A stretch of DNA of 64,000 bases. It comes from Pseudomonas sp. GD03919 (GTDB taxonomy: Bacteria; Pseudomonadota; Gammaproteobacteria; Pseudomonadales; Pseudomonadaceae). Made by a program: the position numbers and the translations under genes. The stretch spans positions 3,844,001 to 3,908,000 of the forward strand of contig NZ_CP104582.1 in assembly GCF_029814935.1 (NCBI RefSeq). The letters are read 5' to 3'. The notes under the pieces were generated by a model that had not been told where the DNA came from, searched no databases, and saw only the letters and a list, made by a program, of their open reading frames with translations. Each line of letters starts with the position of its first letter. Within the stretch, counting starts at the first letter, position 1. Below are positions 8,709 through 19,028 of this stretch, piece by piece.

Positions 8709-11700
8709 TTAGCGCCCCCTGACGACCAAACTCTCCGGCGCACTACCCAGCGCCTGCCAGCTCGGCCGGTACATGGACTCCACCTGCGGTGGCGGTACCC
8801 GATAGCTGCCAGGCGTCACCGCACGGGCCAGATAGAGCAGATGGGTAGTGCCGTAGCCCTCCACGTCCACCGCTGCCACATAGCGATCACCACGGTATTC
8901 CTGGTGTTTGATCCGCGCGTTCTGCATGGAGCGGCGCCATTCCTTGACGTTGCTGCCGGCGTCATCGAGGCTCGCCGCGCTCTGCGCCAGGTTCTGGTTC
9001 TCCAGCTCCAGGCCGGCCGGCAGCAGGTCCACCACCAGGGCATCCGGTACGCGCTGCTTGGCCCGCACGGCCAGGTGCACCAGCACCAGCTCGCCGCTGT
9101 CCAGGCGCTGCAGGTCGAGCGGGCGGCCATCCATGCCCAGGTACTCGCGCTCGATGCTGAGGTTCTCGCCACCGGCGCGTGGCGCCTGGCTCGGATAACC
9201 GGACAGGGTCAGCTGCTGATACAGCTTGGTGCTGCCGGCATTGCTCACGCTCAGCGGTTCGGCCAGTTCGCCACGCTCCAGCTTGATACCAGGCTGCTGG
9301 TTGCTCAGCTCGAACTGGAAGGTGCCGCTGGTAAGCGCAGCGCTCCAGGTCTGCTCCGGCTTGCCGAGAATGCCGCGACCGGCGAGGAACAGCGAATTGC
9401 GCTCCTGGGTCGACAGCCAGCGCTGGCCGGCCAGCTCATCGGCCAGGTTGAACAGACGCTGCTCGCGCTGGCCAGCCGCCAGGTCGTGCTCCTCCAGCAG
9501 GGCGAGGATCAGCGCCTGGTCGCGCAGCGGGCTGCCGTAATCGGCCATCCAGCGCTCGCCATCGCGCTGCTGGACCAGCCCCTGATTCAACGCCTGCTCG
9601 GCACGCGGCGCATCGCCCATCAGCTTCAGCGCCGCTGCCAGTTGCACCAGCGGCAGGCCGGAACGCGCATCGCTGCGGCGGTCGAACAGACTGCGCAGCG
9701 CACCCAGCGGCGCCTGTTGGCTGCGCGCCAGCACGTAGCCGGCGTATGCCTGCACGGCGAAGCGGGTGTGGGCGAAGTCCTGGCTGTAGCTGGCCTCGAT
9801 CAGGCTGCTCTGCTGCAGGTAGCGCAGCAGGCGATCACTGGCCTTCTTCAGTGCTTCCGGCGGTACGCCGAAGCCCTGCTCGCGAGCACGCAGAAGGAAA
9901 TCGGTGACGTAGGCGGTGAGCCAGTATTCCTCTTCGCTCTCGGCACTCCACAGGCCGAAGCCGCCGCTATGCCGCTGCATACCAAGCAGACGCTCGATAC
10001 CCAGCTCGATGCTCTTGCGTCGCTGCTCGTCAGGTTCACCCTCAAGGCCAAGGCGCTTGAGACTCGCGGCATCGGCGTAGAGCGACGGATACAGGCCACT
10101 GGTGGTCTGCTCCAGGCAGCCATAGGGGTACGCCTTGAGCGCACGAATCTGCTCGCCGAGGTTAAGCGGCGGTCGGCTCGACAGCGCCAACACGGCCTCC
10201 AGCCCGGCAGGTTCGAACTGGTTCAAGGTGCCGGCCGGCAGGGTCCAGGGCTCGCCCTCCCCCAGTACCGCACGGAAGTGCTGCAGCTGCGCCGGATAGG
10301 CCGGACGGATGCCCAGTGTCCACTCGCGGCTGAAGTCACCCAGCGTCTCGTTCGGCAGCGCCAGGCCCTGCACCTCGACATGGATGCGGCCCTGGCCCAG
10401 ACCGCCCTCGGCGCGTACCGGAATGCGCAGAGTGGTGCGCTCGCCATCCTTCAGGCTGATCGGTGATTCACCCTTGCCGAGCAGGCGCAGCTGGCCTTCT
10501 ACGTCCAGTTGCACATCGAGCTGCTGCTCGGCACCGGACAGGTTGGTCAGGTCCAGCGCCAGGGTGGTTTCGTCGCCACCGGCAAGGAAACGTGGCATCG
10601 ACAGCTCGGCGATCAGCGGCGCAGCGACCACCGTCTTGGCCTCGGCCATACCGAAGCGCTCGTCGGTCCAGGCCTGGGCCATCAGGCGCAGTTCACCGTT
10701 GAAGTCGGGAATGTCCAGGCTGACTTCGCCTTCGCCCCAGTCGTTCAGCTTCAACACATCGCTCTGCAGCGCGACGATCAGCACGCTGGTATCCGGGCGC
10801 TTGCCACCGGCGGCAAGGCCGGCGTCACCACCGAAGGCCAGGCTGGCGACGCGCCCCTGGGCCTCGATCAGTTGGCCGTAGATATCCAGCTGGTCGGCGC
10901 CATAGGCCTTGCGCCCGAAGAAATTGGCGAAAGGATCGGGGGTGGCGTAACTGGTGATATTGAGGATGCCCACGTCGACCGCAGCAACCAGCACATGCAC
11001 CTTGTCAGGAATGCTGCCGTCGGCATTACGTGCGCTGACCTTGACCTTCAGCGGCTGTTTGGGCCGCATCTTCTCTGGCGCCTCCAGGCTCACCGCCAGC
11101 TTGCGCGGGGCACGTTCCAGCGGCAGGTGCAGCAGGCCGACCGCACGTTTCGGGGTGACCTGCGCCTTGCGCTCACCCGGACGCACCACCAGGGCGCTGA
11201 GGTAGAGGTCGTGGCGCGCCCATTTCTTGTCGATGGGCAGTTCGAAGGTCTTGCCTTCGGCCGGCACGCTTATTTCCTCCCACCACAGCGGCCCCTCGCT
11301 GGACTCGACCAGCAGGTAGCCGTTGCCGGCAGCGGGCGGGGTGACGGTGACCCTGGCCACATCACCGGCGGAATAGGCGGGTTTATCCAGCGCCAGCTTG
11401 ACCTGGTCCGGGCGCACCGCGCCGCCATCGGCGTTGTCCTGCCAGCGGTAGCCGGCCCAGAAGCGCAGGCTGCTGACCAGGCCGGTCTGGTTGTCCACCA
11501 CCTCGACCCGATAAGGGCCCCACTCCACCGGGAAGCTGACCTTGGCGGTACCGCCCGCGGCGACCTTCAGCGGCTCGTCGCTGAGGGTGAGGAATTTCTC
11601 GTTGTAGTTGTGACGCCAGCCTTCACCGTCGGAGAAGCTCCAGAAATAGTCGCGGCGTTCGCGCACCAGGCGCACGTTGAGGTTGTCGGCGGCCAGCTTG

Positions 11701-13607
11701 TTGCCGGAGGCATCGGCCACCAGGATTTCGAATTCGGCCAGGCTGTCGGCGTCGACTTCCTCGCCGTCGAACAGGCCACGCAGGCCCGGCAGGCGCTCGG
11801 CAGGCCATACCGGCTGGACGATGCGGCGGGTGATCGGGCGGCCACCGGACTCCTGCAGGCTGGCCTGGAGGATCAAACGCAGCGGCGACTTGGCGTCACC
11901 CCAGCGGTTTTCCGGGCGCAGCACGGCACGGCCCTGGTCGTCGAGATTGATCTCGTCGAGCTCCTGATCCTGGCTCAGATCAGCCTCGGTGACGTCGCCG
12001 AACTGATAGCCCGGCAGGCTCGCCACCGCTTCACGCAGCGGACGTACATAAAGTTGCCCGGTCAGGCGATTGCCAGCGGCCGGCGCACCATAGAGGTAGC
12101 GTCCGGTCACCGCGAACTCGGCGCTGTCGCCCGGCGCATAGGGCTGCTCCTGGCCCTTGAGCTCCAGGGCCATGCGCTCGGGCAGGAAGTCCTCGACGAG
12201 AAATTCGTAGAGCTGCGGGTTGCCGTCGCCCAGGTCCAGCAACAACTGCCAGCGGCCGGTCGGTGCATCTTCGGCCAGCGGCAGTTGATACTGGTAGAGA
12301 CCATCATCGCCGGCATTCCAGACGAACTTGCGGCTGATCTGCTCGTCCGGACGGCGCACCTCGACGCTCACCGGCTGAGCCTTGACCGGACTGCCGTCGG
12401 CATCGCGCAACAAGCCGTTGAGCAATACGGTCTCGCCGGGACGATACAGATCACGCGGGCCGAACACGAAGAACTGCAGGGCATGCGCTGTCGGGCCGGT
12501 GATGTCGAACTCGGCCAGATCAAGCGCAGGCGTATTCAGGCGCAGCAGGCTGGTCTGCTCGTCCTGCTTGGCCAGCAGCACCTGGGCCTTGGCCGGCAGC
12601 GGCAACTGCGCATGGCCCGCCGAGTCGGTCTTGCCCTCGGCAAGCAGCGCACCGTCGCCGTCGAGCAGTTCCAGCTGCACCCCGGACTGCGCCTTACCAC
12701 CTTCCAGCGCCTGGGTGAACACATCCAGACGGTCACGATAGCGATGCGCAGACAGGCCGATATCGCTCAGGGAAAACAGCGTGGCCGGCTGCGAATAGTT
12801 GTAGCTGCCTGCCTCGCGCATCACCGCCAGGTAGACGCCAGGCTGTTTGAACGGCTCCAGGCCGGCAATGGGTAGCAGCAGGGTTTCACGGGTATTGCGC
12901 GCCGGGTTCAGGTCGAAGCGGCCGCCATAGACCAGCTCAGCCATCGGCAGCAGCTCGCGCGCCTCCCAGGTATCCAGATTGCTGGCCCGGCCCCAGCGCG
13001 CGAGGAAGTTCGGCAGCGCCTCGGGCTTGATGCGGAAGAACTCGACGTTGACCTTGTCGACGTTCAGCGCGATCACCGGTAGGCCTTCGGCCAGGCGGGT
13101 CGGCAGCAGCGAGCCACGGCTGGCGAAACCGACGCTGGCCTGCAGGTCGCGGGTCTCGAAGCGGCTGACATGCTCTTTGGCGAGTTTGCCGCCGTTGATC
13201 GACTTCAACCCGGCATCGATGGTCAACGAGAGCTTGCGCTTGGGCTCCAGGTGACGCAGGCGCAACTCACTGAGATTGTCGGTCAGCTCCCAGGCGCCAT
13301 CGACCTTGCCCGAGACGCTGTCGACCAGATGCAGGCGTTCGGCGAAGGGCTGGTCGGGGTCCAGAGGAATGGAGAAGGTCACCGACAGCGCGCTGGCACC
13401 ATCGAGCTGTACTTCGGAAACATCGACCACCTCCAGCTCGCGCCCGGCGTAGCGCTTGGCCAGCGCCTCGCGGTCGACCGCAGGCTTGGGCGCCTGCGGC
13501 TGTTGCGCGGCCGGAGCGGCTGGGGTCACCGTGGCAGGGGGCTGGGAGGAATCACAGGCGCTGAGCAGGCTCAGCACCAAGGCCAGAAGCAGTCCTTTGT
13601 TCGGCAT
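8709..13607 (-). CDS. Bacterial alpha-2-macroglobulin lipoprotein (YfhM/ECAM type)
   Basis: 1632 residues. Lipoprotein signal peptide with lipobox LSAC (Cys18), followed by a Pro/Ala-rich linker, so the protein should be membrane-anchored in the periplasm. The thioester motif CLEQ is intact in YPYGCLEQTTSG (Cys1164), close to its position in the E. coli protein of about 1650 residues. These proteins trap attacking proteases covalently and are thought to work with PbpC to protect the wall after envelope damage. ATG at 13607 has GGAG upstream; the 77-residue upstream open frame overlaps the divergent MATE promoter and is not a signal peptide. Confidence 0.9.
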   Translation of the reverse strand: MPNKGLLLALVLSLLSACDSSQPPATVTPAAPAAQQPQAPKPAVDREALAKRYAGRELEVVDVSEVQLDGASALSVTFSIPLDPDQPFAERLHLVDSVSGKVDGAWELTDNLSELRLRHLEPKRKLSLTIDAGLKSINGGKLAKEHVSRFETRDLQASVGFASRGSLLPTRLAEGLPVIALNVDKVNVEFFRIKPEALPNFLARWGRASNLDTWEARELLPMAELVYGGRFDLNPARNTRETLLLPIAGLEPFKQPGVYLAVMREAGSYNYSQPATLFSLSDIGLSAHRYRDRLDVFTQALEGGKAQSGVQLELLDGDGALLAEGKTDSAGHAQLPLPAKAQVLLAKQDEQTSLLRLNTPALDLAEFDITGPTAHALQFFVFGPRDLYRPGETVLLNGLLRDADGSPVKAQPVSVEVRRPDEQISRKFVWNAGDDGLYQYQLPLAEDAPTGRWQLLLDLGDGNPQLYEFLVEDFLPERMALELKGQEQPYAPGDSAEFAVTGRYLYGAPAAGNRLTGQLYVRPLREAVASLPGYQFGDVTEADLSQDQELDEINLDDQGRAVLRPENRWGDAKSPLRLILQASLQESGGRPITRRIVQPVWPAERLPGLRGLFDGEEVDADSLAEFEILVADASGNKLAADNLNVRLVRERRDYFWSFSDGEGWRHNYNEKFLTLSDEPLKVAAGGTAKVSFPVEWGPYRVEVVDNQTGLVSSLRFWAGYRWQDNADGGAVRPDQVKLALDKPAYSAGDVARVTVTPPAAGNGYLLVESSEGPLWWEEISVPAEGKTFELPIDKKWARHDLYLSALVVRPGERKAQVTPKRAVGLLHLPLERAPRKLAVSLEAPEKMRPKQPLKVKVSARNADGSIPDKVHVLVAAVDVGILNITSYATPDPFANFFGRKAYGADQLDIYGQLIEAQGRVASLAFGGDAGLAAGGKRPDTSVLIVALQSDVLKLNDWGEGEVSLDIPDFNGELRLMAQAWTDERFGMAEAKTVVAAPLIAELSMPRFLAGGDETTLALDLTNLSGAEQQLDVQLDVEGQLRLLGKGESPISLKDGERTTLRIPVRAEGGLGQGRIHVEVQGLALPNETLGDFSREWTLGIRPAYPAQLQHFRAVLGEGEPWTLPAGTLNQFEPAGLEAVLALSSRPPLNLGEQIRALKAYPYGCLEQTTSGLYPSLYADAASLKRLGLEGEPDEQRRKSIELGIERLLGMQRHSGGFGLWSAESEEEYWLTAYVTDFLLRAREQGFGVPPEALKKASDRLLRYLQQSSLIEASYSQDFAHTRFAVQAYAGYVLARSQQAPLGALRSLFDRRSDARSGLPLVQLAAALKLMGDAPRAEQALNQGLVQQRDGERWMADYGSPLRDQALILALLEEHDLAAGQREQRLFNLADELAGQRWLSTQERNSLFLAGRGILGKPEQTWSAALTSGTFQFELSNQQPGIKLERGELAEPLSVSNAGSTKLYQQLTLSGYPSQAPRAGGENLSIEREYLGMDGRPLDLQRLDSGELVLVHLAVRAKQRVPDALVVDLLPAGLELENQNLAQSAASLDDAGSNVKEWRRSMQNARIKHQEYRGDRYVAAVDVEGYGTTHLLYLARAVTPGSYRVPPPQVESMYRPSWQALGSAPESLVVRGR

Positions 13608-13755
13608 TGCGGGCTCCGGAGAGTGGGGGTCGCGAAGGCCATCACTATAGCCGAGCGGCCAATACGCCGACGAGGCGAGGCGATGAAATCCGCCAAGCTG
13701 CGCACACTCCACGGCATGCCTATAATCGGCCCTTTGCTGGAAAAGAAGCCCCCGC

Positions 13756-15129
13756 ATGCACGCGCTGATCGAAGCCTGGCGCCACACCCCGACCCAGCGC
13801 AAGGTCTGGGCGCTGGCGGCGCCAATGATTCTCTCCAATTTGTCGGTGCCGATGGTCGCGCTGGTCGATACCGCAGTGGTCGGTCACCTGCCGCATGCCC
13901 ACCAGCTCGCTGCGGTGGCAGTCGGCGGCAGCCTCTATACCCTGCTGACCTGGGCCATGGGTTTTCTGCGCATGGGCAGCACCGGTTTCGCCGCTCAGGC
14001 AGCAGGGCGCGAGGATGGCGGCGCGTTGCGCCAGGTGCTGGTGCAGGGGCTCGGTCTGGGCGTGTTCATGGCCCTGCTCCTGGGTCTGCTGGCCCTGCCA
14101 TTCAGCAGTGCCGCACTGAGCCTGATGCAACCCTCGGCGGAGCTGGATCAGTTGGCGCGCCAGTACTTTCAGATTCGCCTGTTCGGCCTGCCCGCCAGCC
14201 TGGCGACCTATGCGCTGATCGGCTGGCTGCTCGGCACGCAAAGCGCCCGTGGCCCGCTGGCCATTCTGCTCACCGCCAACCTGATCAACGTATCGCTGGA
14301 TCTATTGTTCGTGCTCGGCCTGGAATGGGGCGTGGCCGGCGCGGCCTGGGCCTCGGTGATCGCCGAGTGGAGTGGCGCCCTGCTCGGCCTGTGGCTGGCC
14401 CGCGGTGCACTCGCACACTATCCCGGCCGCCTCGACAGTAGCGCGCTGAAACGCTGGAGCAACTGGCGTCCGTTGCTGGCGGTCAACCGCGATATCTTCA
14501 TCCGCACCCTGGCCCTGCAACTGGTGTTCTTCCTGATCACCGTGAAAGGCACGCGCCTCGGCGATGCCACGGTGGCGGCCAACGCGCTGCTGCTCAATGG
14601 TCTGACCCTGACCGCTTACGCCCTCGACGGCCTGGCGCATGCCGTCGAAGCACTCTGCGGTCATGCCCTGGGCGCGCGTGATCGCGCTGCGCTGCGCCGC
14701 TCGCTACTGGTGGCCGGCACCTGGTCGCTGCTGGCCAGCGCCGGCTTCGCGCTGTTCTTCCTGTTTGGCGGGCACTGGTTCGTCGGCATGCTCACCGATA
14801 TTGCCGAAGTCCGCGAACTGGCGCTGACCTTCCGGCCCTACCTGGCCGTGCTGCCGCTGCTAGCGGTGTGGAGCTACCTGCTCGACGGCCTGTTCATCGG
14901 CGCCACGCGCGCCCGCGAGATGCGCGACGCCATGCTCATCGCCCTGGCATTGACGCTGCCGCTGGGCTGGTGGCTGCAAAGTCTGGGCAACCACGGGCTG
15001 TGGTTGGCATTTCTGGCGTTCATGGGGCTGCGCAGCATCATACTGGGTGGCTATGCTTGGCACTTGAGTCGCCGCGACCAATGGTTCCCCCCACTGCCAG
15101 CAGGAGAGACCGCCCATGCTCAGCGCTGA
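13756..15129 (+). CDS. MATE-family efflux transporter (DinF-like)
   Basis: 457 residues with about 12 hydrophobic segments, the usual MATE size. N-terminal WALAAPMILSNLSVPMVALV and DTAVVGHL are the family signature (P-x-I-xxN-x(5)-LV-D-x-A-x-x-G). Members export cationic drugs or metabolites using H+ or Na+ gradients; substrate here unknown. DinF subgroup assignment rests on overall resemblance. The 3' end overlaps the next gene by 14 bp, so the two are translationally linked. The start region shares a 148-bp divergent intergenic with the A2M gene. Confidence 0.85.
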   Translation: MHALIEAWRHTPTQRKVWALAAPMILSNLSVPMVALVDTAVVGHLPHAHQLAAVAVGGSLYTLLTWAMGFLRMGSTGFAAQAAGREDGGALRQVLVQGLGLGVFMALLLGLLALPFSSAALSLMQPSAELDQLARQYFQIRLFGLPASLATYALIGWLLGTQSARGPLAILLTANLINVSLDLLFVLGLEWGVAGAAWASVIAEWSGALLGLWLARGALAHYPGRLDSSALKRWSNWRPLLAVNRDIFIRTLALQLVFFLITVKGTRLGDATVAANALLLNGLTLTAYALDGLAHAVEALCGHALGARDRAALRRSLLVAGTWSLLASAGFALFFLFGGHWFVGMLTDIAEVRELALTFRPYLAVLPLLAVWSYLLDGLFIGATRAREMRDAMLIALALTLPLGWWLQSLGNHGLWLAFLAFMGLRSIILGGYAWHLSRRDQWFPPLPAGETAHAQR

Positions 15130-16153
15130 GCTGCCGCACAACGAAATACAACGTCAACAGGCCCTGGAGCGCCAGGACCTGCTCGACACCCCGGCCGATC
15201 CCTACCTGGACACCCTGACCCGTATCACCCGTGAGCTGTTCGCGGTGAAGACGGTGCTGATCAGCCTGATCGACAACGACCGGCAGTGGTTCATGGGCCG
15301 CCAAGGCCTGGAACTCGCCGAGACCCCAAGGTACATTTCCTTCTGCGCCCACGCCATCCTGCAAGACGACGCCCTGGTGATCGAGGACACCCACCTGGAC
15401 TTTCGCTTCGCCGACAATCCGGTGGTGCTGCAATCGCCCTTTATCCGCTTCTACGCCGGCCAGCCACTGCATGACGAAAACGGCCAGACCCTCGGCACCC
15501 TGTGCCTGATCGACCCACAGCCGCGCGGCTTAGATACCCGCGAGCGGCGCCAGCTGCGCGACATGGCACAACTGGTGGAGGGCTATCTGCGCCTGCGCCA
15601 CAGCTCGCGCCAGGCCGAACAGCTGCGCGCAGCACTGAGTCGCGCGCAGCGCAAGGCCATGCTCGACTCGCTGACCCAGCTGTGGAATCGCGCCGGCCTG
15701 CTGCACTTTCTGCCCCAGCAGCAGGCCGCGGCCGAACGCGCCGGCCTGCGCCTGGGCCTGCTATTCTGCGACCTCGACCACTTCAAGCAGGTCAACGACC
15801 GGCATGGCCACGCCGTCGGCGATCAGGTGCTGTGGCAGAGCGCGCGACGCCTGAGCGCAGTGGTGCGCCCGCAGGACGTGGTCGCCCGCAACGGCGGCGA
15901 AGAGTTCGTGATTCTCGCCCTGGTGCACGACAGCACCGAACTGCTGCAGATCGCCGAACGCATTCGCCTGGCCATCGCCGAACCGGCCATGGAGCTGGAC
16001 GGCGCCCAGTTGAGCCAGACCGCCAGCCTCGGCTGCGCCCTGCTGGCGCCCGGCGAAACCGCCGCCGACGGCCTGAAACGGGCCGACCAGGCGCTGTACC
16101 GGGCCAAGCGCGGCGGTCGCAATCGCTGCGAATTCGCCGCAACCGATCAATAA
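15116..16153 (+). CDS. GAF-GGDEF diguanylate cyclase
   Basis: 345 residues, soluble. An N-terminal GAF domain (about residues 20-155; LLDTPADPYLDTLTRI and a FYAGQPLHDENGQTLGTLCL core) is followed by a GGDEF domain from about residue 180. The active site is GGEEF in VARNGGEEFVIL, with an RxxD I-site (RPQD) five residues upstream, so it should synthesise c-di-GMP with product inhibition, controlled by an unknown small ligand at the GAF domain. Starts inside the end of the MATE gene. Confidence 0.85.
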   Translation: MLSAELPHNEIQRQQALERQDLLDTPADPYLDTLTRITRELFAVKTVLISLIDNDRQWFMGRQGLELAETPRYISFCAHAILQDDALVIEDTHLDFRFADNPVVLQSPFIRFYAGQPLHDENGQTLGTLCLIDPQPRGLDTRERRQLRDMAQLVEGYLRLRHSSRQAEQLRAALSRAQRKAMLDSLTQLWNRAGLLHFLPQQQAAAERAGLRLGLLFCDLDHFKQVNDRHGHAVGDQVLWQSARRLSAVVRPQDVVARNGGEEFVILALVHDSTELLQIAERIRLAIAEPAMELDGAQLSQTASLGCALLAPGETAADGLKRADQALYRAKRGGRNRCEFAATDQ

Positions 16154-16170
16154 CCCGCAGGGAGCACTCG

Positions 16171-16511
16171 ATGGCCGCCGCACTCGGCGCCTATCTGCAT
16201 TTTCTAGCGATCTTCGCCCTGTTCGCCCTGCTTAGCGTCGAGCACGTGCTGTTCAAGGCGCCGCCTACTACATGGGCAACAGCCTGTTCCACGCCAAGCT
16301 CGGCCTGTTCATCCTGGTCGGCTTGCTGTCGATCCTGCCCACCCTGGTGTTCATCAAATGGCGTAGCACGGTGAAGGCCGGCCAGGTGCCCGCGCCGAGT
16401 GCTCGGCAGGTACTCCTGGTGACCTGGAGCATTCGCCTCGAACTGCTGCTGTTGCTGGTGATACCGCTGCTGGCGGCGCTGATGGCGCGCGGCTATGGCG
16501 TGATTGGCTGA
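16171..16511 (+). pseudogene. DUF2214 membrane protein with internal deletion and frameshift
   Basis: The ATG at 16171 (GGGAG upstream) begins YLHFLAIFALFALLSVEHVL, the start of DUF2214 inner-membrane proteins. After 29 codons the frame changes at about 16255-16258; the other frame continues GAAYYMGNSLFHAKLGLFI to a stop at 16511 and is the C-terminal half of the same family. Together about 113 residues remain of a family normally near 150. About 35-40 codons in the middle therefore appear deleted, shifting the frame; read without repair it yields a scrambled protein ending at 16374. The four bases aagg at the junction could be the microhomology used. Confidence 0.75.
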
Positions 16512-16552
16512 ACCCTGGGAGACGCCGTTAAGCGCCTCCGCAGAGCAACACC

Positions 16553-16573
16553 GTAGCCCGGATGCAATCCGGG
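16553..16573 (+). repeat. Single REP sequence with degenerate partner
   Basis: gtagcccggatgcaatccgg begins at 16553, the same REP as those flanking the RAYT gene. A degenerate inverted partner ccccggagagcatccgggc lies at 16597-16615. It sits between the convergent ends of the DUF2214 pseudogene and speA, where it may stabilise mRNA 3' ends. Confidence 0.8.
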
Positions 16574-16622
16574 AGCGGTGTCCAACATTGCGCCAGCCCC
16601 GGAGAGCATCCGGGCAGGCGGC

Positions 16623-18536
16623 TTACGACGCCAGGTAGGACGAACGGGTCAGCCCCAGACGCAAGGCATCGAGGAACTGCGTACGTTCACGGGCGCTGAT
16701 CTTGGCGCTGGCCACCTTGTCGCGGTAGTGGGTCATCAGCTCTTCCGGCGACAGGTGCACGTAGCGCAGCATGTCCTCAATGGTGTCGTGGGTCTCGATG
16801 CCGGCATGCACCACGCTGCCATCGGCCCCCTGATAGATGTTCACCGAGTCGGTGTCGCCGAACAGGTTGTGCATGTCGCCAAGGATTTCCTGATAGGCGC
16901 CGACCAGGAAGATGCCCAGCACATAGTCCTCACCCTCGCGAATCTCGTGTACCGGCAGGCTGGTCTCGATCGACTGCTCGTCGACATACTGACGGATCTT
17001 GCCGTCGGAGTCGCAGGTCAGGTCCTGCAGCACGGCGCGGCGCAGCGGCTCTTCGTCCAGACGTGACAGCGGCAGGATCGGCAGAATCTGGCCGATGGCC
17101 CAGGTGTCCGGCAGGCTCTGGAATACCGAGAAGTTGCAGATGTACTTGTCGGCCAACTTGTCGTTGAGCTCGTCGAGCACCGCGCGGTGCGAGCGCTGGC
17201 GCGCCTTGAGCTGGTTGTGCAGGCGACGGCAGATGGCGAAGTAACACTGCTCGGCCAGCGCCTTCTGCGCCAGGCTGAGTTTGCCAGCCGAATACTGCGC
17301 GGCCACTTCCTCGATGTAGTGGGTGGCGCGCCAGTAGGTCTCGGCGACCATTTCCGGGTCGCTGTCTTCCAGTAGTTCGATCAGCACCTGCAACACTTCC
17401 GGCTGCTCGACGCTGGCATCGATCTCCGGCACCTTGTCGTTGTGGCGCTCGACATCGGTGACCTGCACCAGCAGCACGGCATGGTGCGCGGTCATCGCCC
17501 GGCCGCTCTCGGAGAAGATGTGCGGATGGGGGATTTCCTGGCGGTCGCAGAACTCCTTGAGCATGTCGACCACGGCATCGGCGTAGTCCTGCATGTCGTA
17601 GTTGATCGAGCTGGCATTGCGCGAATGGGTACCGTCGTAGTCCACACCGAGACCGCCGCCGACGTCGATGTGATCGACCGGCAGACCCATGGCGCGCAGC
17701 TCGCCGTAATAGCGGATGGCCTCGCGGAAGCCCTTGCGGTAGTCGGCGATGTTGGCGATCTGCGAACCCATGTGAAAGTGCAGCAGGCGGATGCCCTGAT
17801 CCAGCCCGGCAGCGCGGAAGCGCTCGACCACCTGCAGGATCTGCGCTGCGGACAGGCCGAACTTGGACTTCTCGCCACCGGTGTCGGCCCACTTGCTCGA
17901 CGCCAGCGAGGACAGGCGCACGCGCAGGCCTATCTGCGGCGCGACCTTGAGGTCAGCGGCCTCCTCGATCACCAGGGCGACTTCCGACTCCTTCTCGATG
18001 ACGATGAACACGTTGTGGCCGAGCTTCTGCCCCATCAGCGCCAGGCGGATGAACTCGCGGTCCTTGTAGCCGTTGCAGACGATGGTGCCGCCCTTCGGCG
18101 CCAGTGCCAGCACGGCCAGCAGCTCGGGCTTGGAGCCGGCCTCGAGGCCGATGGAGACGTTCTGCGTGGCGATGATGTTCTCGATCACCGCTTCCTGCTG
18201 GTTGACCTTGATCGGGTACAGGGCGGTATAGCGGCTCTGGTACTCCAGGCGCTCGATACTGGCATCGAAGGCACCGGTCAGGCGGCGCACGCGATCTTGC
18301 AGAATGTCCGGGAAACGCACCAGCAGCGGCAGCGACAGGCCGCTCTGACGCAGCTCGTCGACCTGCTGATAAAGATCGATGGGCTGGCTGTCCGGCCCAT
18401 TGGGGCGTACTTCGATACGTCCGGCATCGTTGATCGAGAAGTAACCGGCGCCCCAATGGCGAATGCCATAGACACTGCGGCTATCGGCTACGGTCCATTG
18501 GCTGCCGTCGTCTTTGCGGGTGCGTCGTGCGGACAT
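16623..18536 (-). CDS. speA: Biosynthetic arginine decarboxylase
   Basis: 637 residues, fold III (alanine racemase-like) PLP enzyme converting arginine to agmatine, the first step from arginine to putrescine. The PLP lysine lies in [11 protein letters not shown], the glycine-rich phosphate site in [15 protein letters not shown], and the substrate/PLP His in [10 protein letters not shown]. The C-terminal region [17 protein letters not shown] carries residues conserved in SpeA. Length matches the usual ~635. GGGAGA lies ahead of the ATG. In PAO1 the ortholog begins the same conserved gene block. Confidence 0.95.
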   Translation of the reverse strand: MSARRTRKDDGSQWTVADSRSVYGIRHWGAGYFSINDAGRIEVRPNGPDSQPIDLYQQVDELRQSGLSLPLLVRFPDILQDRVRRLTGAFDASIERLEYQSRYTALYPIKVNQQEAVIENIIATQNVSIGLEAGSKPELLAVLALAPKGGTIVCNGYKDREFIRLALMGQKLGHNVFIVIEKESEVALVIEEAADLKVAPQIGLRVRLSSLASSKWADTGGEKSKFGLSAAQILQVVERFRAAGLDQGIRLLHFHMGSQIANIADYRKGFREAIRYYGELRAMGLPVDHIDVGGGLGVDYDGTHSRNASSINYDMQDYADAVVDMLKEFCDRQEIPHPHIFSESGRAMTAHHAVLLVQVTDVERHNDKVPEIDASVEQPEVLQVLIELLEDSDPEMVAETYWRATHYIEEVAAQYSAGKLSLAQKALAEQCYFAICRRLHNQLKARQRSHRAVLDELNDKLADKYICNFSVFQSLPDTWAIGQILPILPLSRLDEEPLRRAVLQDLTCDSDGKIRQYVDEQSIETSLPVHEIREGEDYVLGIFLVGAYQEILGDMHNLFGDTDSVNIYQGADGSVVHAGIETHDTIEDMLRYVHLSPEELMTHYRDKVASAKISARERTQFLDALRLGLTRSSYLAS

Positions 18537-18656
18537 CTAAGTCTCCCTGGAAATGGGTTTGCGCAACCGAAGGTCGCGTCAGAAATTAAAGGCGATAGAT
18601 GACGGTTGCTCGGCGGTCGACCACCGAAACTCGTCGAAAGTTTAGAAAAAGCTGGC

Positions 18657-19028
18657 TCAGCCGCCGGACTTCTTCGCGGTAAACCCGCGTTTGCTCAGCT
18701 CGGCAAGCAGCAGATCGACGTGGTCACCCTGAATCTCGATCACGCCGTCCTTGAGGGCACCGCCGGTGCCGCAGCGCTTCTTCAGCGCGCTGGCCAGCTC
18801 CTTGAGCGGCTCCTCGGCCAGCGGCACGCCGCTGACGGTGGTGACGGTCTTACCGCCACGGCCCTTGGTCTCACGGCGCACACGGGCAATACCGTCGCCA
18901 TCGGGAATACGTGTCTGTTTGCAGATGCAGGCATCCACCGCCTGGTTGCAATCCGGGCAATGGCGACCGCCATCGGTGGAATAGACGAGACCGCTCAGGG
19001 CGGAAAATGAAGAGGCTTTCTTGACCAC
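18657..19028 (-). CDS. yciH: SUI1/YciH-family translation initiation-like factor
   Basis: 123 residues from a GTG at 19028, chosen because homologs begin VKKASSFSALSGLVYSTD and a GAGG is upstream; a longer in-frame ATG (19085) adds an unrelated stretch. The N-terminal part has a HCPDC...CIC cysteine cluster likely to bind zinc, the C-terminal ~80 residues are a SUI1/eIF1 domain with KGRGGKTVTTVSGVPL and GTGGALKDGVIEIQGDH. Bacterial YciH binds the small ribosomal subunit and affects initiation fidelity, probably under stress. 120 bp upstream of speA in the same direction. Confidence 0.85.
   Translation of the reverse strand: MVKKASSFSALSGLVYSTDGGRHCPDCNQAVDACICKQTRIPDGDGIARVRRETKGRGGKTVTTVSGVPLAEEPLKELASALKKRCGTGGALKDGVIEIQGDHVDLLLAELSKRGFTAKKSGG

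Noticed and set aside
9000..12900. Very long open frames on the plus strand opposite the A2M gene (for example 8841-10466 and 10509-12875).
   Set aside because: They are shadows produced by high-GC codon use on the minus strand; no domains, no ribosome binding sites, and the A2M frame has a clear signal peptide and thioester.
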